A stretch of DNA of 47,891 bases, taken from CAYWMD01 sp964458575. GTDB taxonomy: Bacteria > Verrucomicrobiota > Verrucomicrobiia > Limisphaerales > JADLHS01. Shown here in pieces: positions 34,885-43,129 of this stretch. Position 1 is the stretch's first letter. Each line of letters opens with the position of its first letter. Both the position numbers and the translations under genes were made by a program. The stretch lies in assembly GCA_964458575.1 (NCBI GenBank), contig CAYWMD010000052.1:1-47891 (forward strand), read 5' to 3'. The notes beneath the pieces are model-generated. The model was not told the DNA's origin. It did no database searches and worked only from the letters and a program-made list of their open reading frames with translations.

Positions 34885-37800
34885 GGCGAAGATGAAGTGC
34901 GCGCTTTGCGGCTGAAGGCAAGGCGGTACGCGTCGAGTTTCGGAGTGCGCCGGGGATCGGTGGTGGACAGGACGAAGCGAAGCTTCACGGGTTGCGTGAG
35001 GTGCAAGGTTTGGTGGGCACTCGCATTCGCGATCAGCACCGTGTCCTTTTGATCGAGCACGGCGATGGTGATCCGGGTCGCTTCGGGTTGGGCGATCTCG
35101 CTGTCGAGTTGGTGGAAGAATCCGCCCGGTGGCAGGGTGAGCAATTCGGTGGTGAAACTGCCTGAACGTTGGAAGCCGTCGGCGTTGCGGGCGAGCACGA
35201 GGTTGTCCGTTTGGTTCATGACGCCCTCGCGCGTCCCGCGATCAATGAAATACGTGTCCTCATAGGTCCAAGGATAGGCGTTGTTGCGCTGGTAGGTGCG
35301 GCGTTTGCGAAAAACCTCGGTGTTCGGACCGAAGCCACGCGTGCGAATGACATCCAGGTGACCGCAGCCAGCCAGGACAAGTTCAAGATGCGGGTCGTCA
35401 TCCACACTGCACGCGAAGCCAAGATCCCAGCAGCGCGGAGCATTAACATCAAGTTTGTCGAGGATCGCGCCCTTGCCGTCGAGCGCGAAGATGATGCCGT
35501 TGGCCGTGTTGGTGCCGGGATTGGCCGGGTCGAAATATTTGCTGCCGGTCAGCGCGACAATTTCCAATTGGCCGTCGCCGTTCACGTCGCAAAGGATTGG
35601 CGCCATGTTCATGGCGTGGGAGCGGTCGTCGGTTTCCGGGCGCAAGTCGCGCCGCCACTTCACCTTGCCTCGCGCGTCGAGGCAATAAACCTTACCACCA
35701 AAAGTCATGCCCACGATTTCCGGTGATCCGTCGCCATCCAGATCAGCGACATTGGGTGATTGTTCGCCGCTGAAACCTTCGGTCTTCCAAAACACAGTGC
35801 CATCCGTCTTGAAGGCATAAATCGCATCGTGCGCGTCATCGTGATTGTAATTGTCCACGGACTTGATGATCTCGACGTGGCCATCGCCATCGAGATCAAC
35901 CAGGACCGGGTCGGCGCTGGAAGCGTTGTCGTCGGTGCGGTAACTCCACCCGCTTTGGAGCGTGGCAGGGTCGAGGCGGTGGAGCACGCCCTTGCTACCC
36001 TGTCCGTCGTCGCCAGATCCGGCGAATAACGACCAGCGGCCCGATTTATCCACGTCGAGCGCGCTGGTGTAACAACCGCATTGCGACCAACCGTCGCGTT
36101 GGCCGAGCACGTGCAAATCGGGATAACTCAGATGGAAAAACGCCCGGTTGCGCGAGCCGAGGTAGAGATCGGGCCAGCCATCGCCGTCACCGTCAAGGAG
36201 CACCGGGGAATTGCCCAGTTTCCAATCACCCGAATCCCAGCTCGCGAGAATTTTGCCATGCCGGTCGAGCCGGTGGAGTTTACCCGGAGCCGAAGTGGTA
36301 TAGAGGATTTCGAATTCGCCGCCGCCCGTTGGATCTACCGCGCAAAGACTCTGATGATCGCCGGCGATGGGTTTCGACCACACCACGCGGCCATCGGCAG
36401 CCTCAATCATGCTCAAGCTTTTCGTGGCGCGGCTGGCATGAAGCAGCTTGCGTTTGCCGTTGTTGAAATAATCCACGCACGTGTCAGCCAGCACGTAGCC
36501 CTGGTCGCTGATGCCGTAGAGATAACTCAGAAACTTTCCCGGCGAGGGATGGGCCGCCGGGTCGTCCACGACCGACGATCCCGCCGGGTTACGCGATGGT
36601 GCCGCGTCTGGAATGCTTTGCAGCGTGGCGAGGTCGAGCTTTCCTGCGTAGGGATAATCGGGAATTGTAAGTTCGCGAATGCGTTGCAGCTTTTGCACCC
36701 GCGCCGCGCTGGAAACGAACGGATCGAACGCCGCCTCCAACTCCAGCGCCAGGGAAAACGGTCCGAGCGTCCCCGGATACCGCCGCATCATTTCCACGTC
36801 TTCGCCAACCGTGAAGCCCTCCCGGATGTTGCCGTATTTCCCGCCATAGAAGCGATGGCTGAACGCGTGAAGGATGGATCCGCGCTCCGCGCTAATTCGG
36901 AAATGGTCGAACACCGCGCCGATCTCCGCAGCGGGGTCTTTTCCCAGCAACGCCACCCGAAACAGACGTAGATACGTCCCGCACCGCGGACTGAGATCGA
37001 GCCAGCGCTGCTGATCCGCGGTGGCGGGGAACGTGTTCAAGTGCCAGTCCACATTTTCTCCCAGTTGACGGATCTCTGCCTGGTGACGGGCGGCGCTCGC
37101 TCCCTCGGTGGTAGGCGACTTCAGACTGCGCATCACCAGCGACCCCGGCTTCACTGCGCGCGCGAGTTTGTAAAACGGTTCCATCATTTCCATTTCCGGC
37201 AGCGGGCTGTCTTTGCACTTCGGGCAGCGGCAATAACAATCGTCGTGATAGGGCGACTCGAGGCACACGCCGTCCAGCGGCTGCTCCGTCATGAGCTGCC
37301 GCAACCGTTGGAGATACCATTCGCGGATGCGCGGTTCGCGCGGACAATCCGCCGCGCCCGGCGGCCGATCCAAGGAGCCGATCTCCGACGGCGGAAACTC
37401 GTGCAACGGACGATAGGGCACAAAACCGCGGACCACCTTGAGGCCGCGCGCGCGGGCGTAGTCCACGAACTCCCGCCAGGGCTTGCGATGCGCTTCCGTA
37501 TTGCACCACCAGACGACCAGGTGGGTCGCCTTCCACTCGTTGAGCCAGTCCACGTAATACTGTTTGTCGAACACCAGCGATTCGCCGCGCCCGATCAGCT
37601 CACGCACCTTGTCGCGCTCGAAGGGGTTCAGCGTGGGCGAGAACAGGCAGGTGCCGCCTTCGCTCAGGATGCGGGCCTGGATCCGCGGCGCCGCTTGCAC
37701 ATTCGCCGCGCGGATAGCCGTCGGGCCACCTTTTAGCGGCAAGTGGTAATGGCAGAAATCGCGCACCGCATTCAACGTTCCCAAATCGTCAGTGCCCGCG

Positions 37801-38264
37801 AGCGCGGCGAGCCAATGTTGCTTGTGCGGGTCGAACGGACTTGCGCCGATCCGCAACGTGTAGCCTTGGACGTTCGTGGGCAACGGCTTCAGCCAATCTT
37901 GCGACAGCAAACGTTTGAGACGCGCATGACTCTCCGCAGTTCCGATCATCACCACATCGGAGTTGCGCATCACCGACTCCCCGGCGCGGGTGGCCGGCAT
38001 CACGATGGGGTCGGCTCCCGACAGGTCCTTGATGCGCCGGGCCAGTTCCGTCCGGGCAAAGCAGCTCAGATCGCGCTCCCGATCCGCCACCACGATCACG
38101 GGTGGTTGATTGAGCGTGAAGCGATTGCTCTCCGCCTGCAACCCGAGCGCCGCGAGCAATCCAACCCCGAGCAACGCAGGCAATCGCCAGCGGAGTCTGA
38201 GTTTCAAGGCGCGCGGGGGCGGGGCGGGGGCGCGGGAAAAGAATAGCGCGGTGGCAGTGCTCAC
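34881..38264 (-). CDS. Exported TIM-barrel protein with C-terminal FG-GAP/VCBS repeats
   Basis: A 1127-residue protein from a GTG at 38264 that overlaps the upstream stop (GTGA). A signal peptide (LPALLGVGLLAALGLQA) follows. Residues of about 50-190 resemble the N-terminal domain of alpha-glucuronidase/GH20-type enzymes. A barrel region follows, with DGVCLES (E336) and C343, C345, C347, C350 in CYCRCPKC. From about 600 on there are repeated calcium-binding blades: DGDGDGWPDLYLG, DLDGDGHVEIIKS, DLDGDGSPEIVGM and DVNGDGQLEIVAL, an FG-GAP-type propeller. It is probably a secreted or surface glycan-active enzyme with a binding propeller. The exact family is unknown. It is the third gene of the coupled operon. 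Confidence 0.7.
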   Translation of the reverse strand: MSTATALFFSRAPAPPPRALKLRLRWRLPALLGVGLLAALGLQAESNRFTLNQPPVIVVADRERDLSCFARTELARRIKDLSGADPIVMPATRAGESVMRNSDVVMIGTAESHARLKRLLSQDWLKPLPTNVQGYTLRIGASPFDPHKQHWLAALAGTDDLGTLNAVRDFCHYHLPLKGGPTAIRAANVQAAPRIQARILSEGGTCLFSPTLNPFERDKVRELIGRGESLVFDKQYYVDWLNEWKATHLVVWWCNTEAHRKPWREFVDYARARGLKVVRGFVPYRPLHEFPPSEIGSLDRPPGAADCPREPRIREWYLQRLRQLMTEQPLDGVCLESPYHDDCYCRCPKCKDSPLPEMEMMEPFYKLARAVKPGSLVMRSLKSPTTEGASAARHQAEIRQLGENVDWHLNTFPATADQQRWLDLSPRCGTYLRLFRVALLGKDPAAEIGAVFDHFRISAERGSILHAFSHRFYGGKYGNIREGFTVGEDVEMMRRYPGTLGPFSLALELEAAFDPFVSSAARVQKLQRIRELTIPDYPYAGKLDLATLQSIPDAAPSRNPAGSSVVDDPAAHPSPGKFLSYLYGISDQGYVLADTCVDYFNNGKRKLLHASRATKSLSMIEAADGRVVWSKPIAGDHQSLCAVDPTGGGEFEILYTTSAPGKLHRLDRHGKILASWDSGDWKLGNSPVLLDGDGDGWPDLYLGSRNRAFFHLSYPDLHVLGQRDGWSQCGCYTSALDVDKSGRWSLFAGSGDDGQGSKGVLHRLDPATLQSGWSYRTDDNASSADPVLVDLDGDGHVEIIKSVDNYNHDDAHDAIYAFKTDGTVFWKTEGFSGEQSPNVADLDGDGSPEIVGMTFGGKVYCLDARGKVKWRRDLRPETDDRSHAMNMAPILCDVNGDGQLEIVALTGSKYFDPANPGTNTANGIIFALDGKGAILDKLDVNAPRCWDLGFACSVDDDPHLELVLAGCGHLDVIRTRGFGPNTEVFRKRRTYQRNNAYPWTYEDTYFIDRGTREGVMNQTDNLVLARNADGFQRSGSFTTELLTLPPGGFFHQLDSEIAQPEATRITIAVLDQKDTVLIANASAHQTLHLTQPVKLRFVLSTTDPRRTPKLDAYRLAFSRKARTSSSP

Positions 38265-40606
38265 TTCGAGGCATTCGGCCGGCGTCGCGCGGCCGGTAAT
38301 TGCTTGTTCAGCGTCTCTTGCAGGACTCCCAGCTTCTCGCGCAGGGAGTACGGCGTGTAAACGTAGTCGCACTCGAACCAAAAACCGAGGCGCGAGTCAC
38401 GCGTGGCGGCAAGCAGCGACAGCTCGGTGCGCGCAATTTCGTCGCGTAAGATAGCTTCCATTCTGTCGAGCAACTTCCCCGCCTTGGTTCCGTCCTGCTC
38501 GGCGGCCAGTTGCAGGCGCAGGTCCTCGAACTCCAGGATGGCCTGACTGCTCAGGAGCATCCGCTGGATCTGTTCGGCCACCATGACTTCCCGCAGCGTC
38601 CCCTGGCGTTTTGACGCCGGGCTTTGCAGTGCGGCGGCTCGGTACAGGTTCAATCCCTCGCCCAGCTTGTCCGTCGCCAGGCGGAGATGTTTAAGAAAGG
38701 CCGGAAGAACTTGCCGATCTTTGGCTGATTCGACTCCCGAAACGTACCGGGCGTATTGCTCGGCCTTGTTCACTCGGTTCGAGAAATCAGGATAGAAGAC
38801 CAGTCGGGAAACGGTAAACGGCCAGTAGGGATTCAGTTCCCCACCCAGATAATCCATCCACGCCACGTCATCGGTCCAGGATCGTGTGAACGTGGCGGTC
38901 CGCGCCGGTGGCGGCTGGAAGAAGAGCGGATTTCCAATGGCGCCGCTGGTGCCCATCGTTGGCCCGGTGTCCGGGACCAGGCCGATCGCTTCGCTGAACA
39001 GTCTCCAGGCCTTCAGGATGTTGTCTTTCGCGCTGGCGCCGAAATCGCGGGTCGCGATTGCAGCCAGCAGTTGCTCCAGCGGCGGCGCATCGCTCCAGCA
39101 GTACCAGGCCCGCAGTTCGGTCATGAAACTCGGAGCGTAACCGGAGCTCCAACTCTCCAGCGTGCCGTTGACGCCATGCTGCTCCAATGCCTGGTAGCGG
39201 GCATGCCACTGGAACGGAAACGGATGATAAGGGAAGGTCCGCAACTGCGCCCCGCACACGAACGTGTCGGCGTTGCAAAAGACTCTCATGCCCCGCTTTC
39301 GAGCCTCGCCGATTTGGGCTTCGGTCACCTCCGCCGGTCCGACCTGACTGATCGCGTAGTCAATCAAGTGCCCCTGCAACCCATCAAACTCGAAGCTCTT
39401 GCCATTCTCCCAAGTGAGCAGCGGCACCGTGTCAGCCGGAAGTTGCTGGATGAAATAGCGCTTCATCTCCACGTTCTGCGGCCGGAAATCAATGTTGTAT
39501 TCCCACGGCAGAATCTCGATGGCGGGATTCACCCGGTGACATTCCTCCGCCACGATGCCCACCGCCCGGCTCCAGTTCTGCGCCCAATCCTGCATGTACT
39601 CCTTGCTGGCGCCGTGACCGCCGCCCCATTTCTTGTACCAAAACCCTTCCGTCAGGAGGACGTAACCTTGGATGTCGGGAAATTCCTTCACGATGTCGCG
39701 CACGAGCCGGCGGAGCCCCGCTTCGCTTTCCGGCGTGCCCAGATGCTGGTACACGATGGGTGTATAGACCTTGACGCCAAAGCCGGCGGCCCGGTTGATC
39801 AAATCCCGCATGCGGGCCGGATCCTGTTTGCGCATCCGGAACAGAATCCGCGCGTAGAAATCGGTCGAGGTCTCCGCCGTCGTGCGGTCGCCGTTCGGAT
39901 TCGCCAGGTTCGAGTCATAGATTCCGTCAAAACCATCGTGCGCCAGGTGCGCGAGTAACGCGTCCGGCCACTCCATCCAGCCCATCCACGACATCACCAT
40001 GCGTGTGTCGTGGAGGCTGTGTCGCACCGTCTTCAGGTCCTTCGGCAGAAACGGCGCTTCGCGCAGGTTCATCCGCGCTTCCAGGTTGTAGAGGCCAAAC
40101 ATCGCGCCGCGTTCGTCGTAGCCGCAGAGCGTCACTTGCTCCGGCGTCACTGCAAGCTCATAGTCCTTGGCGCCCTTCAATGTCGGCACGCCACTAGGCA
40201 TTTGCTCGCGCGTTCCAACAACAATGCATTGCTTCTGGGTGTGCCAGCCTTCCAGCGATTCGCGTCCTTCCACCGCAATGCGAACGCCCATCGCCTTGTC
40301 GAGGTAATCCTGGAAATCTTGCACGGCGTTCGAGAGCACCAGTGAACTGCGGTGGTTCCAGATCAGCTTCCACCCATGATCGGGCAATGCCATTTCACCA
40401 GCCGCCGGTCGGGCTCCCGCATCGCGTCTTGGCACATGCACTGGCTCCTTCGTGAGGCGCTTGTGGTAATCGTAAAGCTCCTCGGTCGGAAGCGCCCGCC
40501 GCACCTCCGCTGCGAACGCTTCGGTTGTCGCCTCGGGCTGGGCCCGCGCCGTCCAGCATAGTGCCCAGCCGACCAGCAAAATTACGCCTTTCATGCACGT
40601 TGTCAT
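38261..40606 (-). CDS. Exported alpha-glucuronidase-like/GH20-like TIM-barrel protein
   Basis: 781 residues from the ATG at 40606, which overlaps the previous stop as ATGA. A second ATG at 40594 (MKGVILLVGWALCW) also begins the signal peptide. SSLVLSNAVQDFQDYLDKAM and QCIVVGTREQ are typical of the alpha/beta domain before GH67, GH20 and GH84 barrels. The barrel carries HDGFDGIYDSNLANP, GVKVYTPIVYQH, GYVLLTEGFWYKKWGG and NPAIEILPWEYN. A helical C-terminal region ends with RDSRLGFWFECDYVY, very like the end of the upstream protein. It lacks the C-x-C-x2-C motif of its operon partners. The probable role is hydrolysis of an acidic or N-acetylated sugar linkage. Confidence 0.65.
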   Translation of the reverse strand: MTTCMKGVILLVGWALCWTARAQPEATTEAFAAEVRRALPTEELYDYHKRLTKEPVHVPRRDAGARPAAGEMALPDHGWKLIWNHRSSLVLSNAVQDFQDYLDKAMGVRIAVEGRESLEGWHTQKQCIVVGTREQMPSGVPTLKGAKDYELAVTPEQVTLCGYDERGAMFGLYNLEARMNLREAPFLPKDLKTVRHSLHDTRMVMSWMGWMEWPDALLAHLAHDGFDGIYDSNLANPNGDRTTAETSTDFYARILFRMRKQDPARMRDLINRAAGFGVKVYTPIVYQHLGTPESEAGLRRLVRDIVKEFPDIQGYVLLTEGFWYKKWGGGHGASKEYMQDWAQNWSRAVGIVAEECHRVNPAIEILPWEYNIDFRPQNVEMKRYFIQQLPADTVPLLTWENGKSFEFDGLQGHLIDYAISQVGPAEVTEAQIGEARKRGMRVFCNADTFVCGAQLRTFPYHPFPFQWHARYQALEQHGVNGTLESWSSGYAPSFMTELRAWYCWSDAPPLEQLLAAIATRDFGASAKDNILKAWRLFSEAIGLVPDTGPTMGTSGAIGNPLFFQPPPARTATFTRSWTDDVAWMDYLGGELNPYWPFTVSRLVFYPDFSNRVNKAEQYARYVSGVESAKDRQVLPAFLKHLRLATDKLGEGLNLYRAAALQSPASKRQGTLREVMVAEQIQRMLLSSQAILEFEDLRLQLAAEQDGTKAGKLLDRMEAILRDEIARTELSLLAATRDSRLGFWFECDYVYTPYSLREKLGVLQETLNKQLPAARRRPNASK

Positions 40607-42933
40607 TCCTCGCCATGCTCCAACAACCAGCGGCAATTGACCACTTTTTCCACCAGGTCCAGCGGCAGATAGAAATACTGGCACGTCGGTTCAAAGCCGA
40701 TTCGCGAATCCTCCCGCGTGAGCGTGAACAGTTGGCGGGCTAGGACGATTTCGGATTCCAGGTAGCGTTTGCGTTCAACCCGCAGACGCTGGTGCTCTTC
40801 GGGCGACAACGCGTTGCCGGACTTGGCGAGGGCGTCCCGGGCGAGGATGAAACGCGCCTGGTTGGCGACGGATTGAAAATTGATGGCCGCCGCTAGGGCG
40901 AGTCGCAGGTCCGCCTGAGCCTCCTTGCGGCGCGCTCGCGGCGACTTTTCCACGGCCGCCTGCAACTCGACGATGCCCGGACGCCAGCCTTCGGAGATCT
41001 TTTCGAACTGTGCCGCGAACACTTCCGGCGGATACGGGCCACGCCAGGTTTCCAGATCGTCGTAGGGAATTCCCCACATGGTCGCCGTGTAGCCGGTCTT
41101 CGTGCGATAAAGCGCATTCGCCGGACCGATCTGGACCGGAGAGTTGTAAACCACCCGGATGTGAAATGGATATTCACGAAAGGCGTCGCTCATGAGGGTC
41201 CACGCCTTGCGCGCATGAGGTCCTCCTGCGCGGCCAAACCGTTCACGCGCCAACTGGTCCAACACCGCTTCGGCGTCCGGGAACGGTGTGCGATTCAATC
41301 GCTGGGCAAGCTGAAAGTTGGGAGATGGATAGCCTCCCATCGTCCAGCCGATCATCATGCCCTTCAGTCCGAGCGGCGAGAGATTGCGGATGTGCTCGGC
41401 AATCAGGTCCATGACCGGGAGATACGGCAGGCTGGCGATCTCACAGGTGTTGTTGAATTGGATTTCGGTTGCCAGCCGCAAACCGGCTTGCCGGGCAACC
41501 TCCCAATGTCGCATCGCCCGCGGTCCAGGTCCGACCGAGGAGATGGAATATTCGTTGACCTTGCTCTTGATTCCACCGCGCTCAATCGGTTTGTCCCATT
41601 CGCTCAGCGACATCAACCAGACGTCTTTCGGCAGGAGCTTGATGGTTTCCGATCCATCGCCCCAGCCGCCCCAGCCCCAGTCATAGACGATCACGTTGGC
41701 CTTGGGATTGGCCCGATGAACCCCGGCCGCAATCGCCGCGTTAACCTCGGCAATGATCTCCGCCTCGCTGCGTTTCTGGCAACGCGGGCAGTCCTGCCAG
41801 CGTCCATGCGACGCGCAACTCGTCAGGTTCTCCGACGCCGTGATGGTGAACACGCCGGCCAGTCCGGGCGCGTTCGAGAAGACGTGGGCCAACGCGTCGG
41901 TCATCCATTCCCGGACTGCCGGCTGCGAAGTGCATAACGCGGCGTGCTGTTCCTCATGGACGCCGGCCAAGTCCGGACGCGTTTTGAAGAACGATTCGGG
42001 CATGGCGCGCGGCTCGTTCAAATACAGATACACCCCGATGCCGTACTTCGCGGCGCGTCGGACCAACGCACGCAGGTTCTCCAGCCGCGCCTGACTGTTG
42101 GTGCCGAATTCAGGAAAAGTCTTGCCGCCAGGCGCCAGCTCGCGCAACACGGCGTGCAACCAAACGCCGTTGACCCCCACAACGGAGCAACGTTGCAACA
42201 GTCCGTCGGGAAAGGGATCAAGCTCGGGTTTCAGCAGCGGGTCGCCATACACGGCCAAGTAGGAATAGACATAGCGCAGCGACACCGGCGGGTTCTCCGG
42301 AGGTTTCGGTTGCGAGAGGGAACGCAGCGGCTTGCTGAGTTGCCGCACAAACTCAAACCGCGGTTCAGCCGGGCGGCGAATCTCCTCGCCGAATTCCGTT
42401 TCGACGACCCGACGAATCTCCGCCGCTCGGTGCCGGGCCGCCTCATCCGGCGGCTGGTAGTAGAGCGGTTCGCATTTGGGTTTCGTGCGGCCTAGTTTGA
42501 CCCACAGGAAATCGTCCTCACGCAGCGTGAAGGCCAGTTGCTCCGACGTCATGTCCAGGAGTTCCAGCAATTGCCCGTAGGGCAGAAGATGCCAGTTGCG
42601 GCGGATGATCGTGACGTAACCTCTCGTCCTCATTTCGGGCGGAACCGTTGGCTTCGGTGGCAGACCCATTGAGACCGCCACCGCCCTAACGTTGTCCACC
42701 GACGTTCCCAGGATGCTCGCCAGCTTCGCCGGCTCGACGGCGCACCAGTTCCGCCACACAAATTCATGGCCGCGGTCGGGAAAATGACGGCTCACGAGCG
42801 CCGCGGGGGCGTTCCCCTGAGGCAACACCGTTTCCTCTGCGCAACTCCCGCCTGCCCCACAGACGAGAACGAGAAACGCTCCGATGACAGCATCGGCACC
42901 GCGGTGGCGCCGGGAACTCACGGCCTTGACCAC
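40603..42933 (-). CDS. Exported GH-like TIM-barrel protein with tandem helix-turn-helix-like domain (first gene of the coupled operon)
   Basis: About 776 residues from a GTG at 42933; another GTG at 42921 is equally possible. The open frame continues to 43341, but that part has no signal peptide. After the signal (AVIGAFLVLVCGAGGSCA) there are two helical repeats. The first is WRNWCAVEPAKLASILGTSV and the second is NWHLLPYGQLLELLDMTSEQ, followed by LREDDFLWVKLG. A TIM-barrel region carries GVYLYLNEP, ITASENLTSC (E368, C373) and CPRC (C382, C385). The helical C-terminus ends in REDSRIGFEPTCQYFYLP. No characterised family fits well. It heads five genes linked by 4-base overlaps and is divergent from the gene at 43130. 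Confidence 0.65.
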   Translation of the reverse strand: MVKAVSSRRHRGADAVIGAFLVLVCGAGGSCAEETVLPQGNAPAALVSRHFPDRGHEFVWRNWCAVEPAKLASILGTSVDNVRAVAVSMGLPPKPTVPPEMRTRGYVTIIRRNWHLLPYGQLLELLDMTSEQLAFTLREDDFLWVKLGRTKPKCEPLYYQPPDEAARHRAAEIRRVVETEFGEEIRRPAEPRFEFVRQLSKPLRSLSQPKPPENPPVSLRYVYSYLAVYGDPLLKPELDPFPDGLLQRCSVVGVNGVWLHAVLRELAPGGKTFPEFGTNSQARLENLRALVRRAAKYGIGVYLYLNEPRAMPESFFKTRPDLAGVHEEQHAALCTSQPAVREWMTDALAHVFSNAPGLAGVFTITASENLTSCASHGRWQDCPRCQKRSEAEIIAEVNAAIAAGVHRANPKANVIVYDWGWGGWGDGSETIKLLPKDVWLMSLSEWDKPIERGGIKSKVNEYSISSVGPGPRAMRHWEVARQAGLRLATEIQFNNTCEIASLPYLPVMDLIAEHIRNLSPLGLKGMMIGWTMGGYPSPNFQLAQRLNRTPFPDAEAVLDQLARERFGRAGGPHARKAWTLMSDAFREYPFHIRVVYNSPVQIGPANALYRTKTGYTATMWGIPYDDLETWRGPYPPEVFAAQFEKISEGWRPGIVELQAAVEKSPRARRKEAQADLRLALAAAINFQSVANQARFILARDALAKSGNALSPEEHQRLRVERKRYLESEIVLARQLFTLTREDSRIGFEPTCQYFYLPLDLVEKVVNCRWLLEHGEE

Positions 42934-43129
42934 ACCGGCGGTGGCGAAAGGCTGATGCACATTCGTGAACACGCGTGGAGTCTCTTGGTGGACGCCGGTC
43001 GGCGTCAATTCGATTGCGAGAAGGAAGTCATTGACCCACAGAGTGTCGAGGGTAGATTCCTCCGGGTAGTTGCTCAGATAAAGCTGTTCATGCGTGAGAC
43101 GTGGCCACTGCGGGCAATCGTCACAGTTT

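Noticed and set aside
42975..42988. GTGGAGTCTCTTGG upstream of the coupled operon, resembling the right half of the GTCCARTGGAC-N4-TTGAAC motif
   Set aside because: The left half (GTCCA) is missing and TTGAAC is only partly matched, so chance similarity cannot be excluded.
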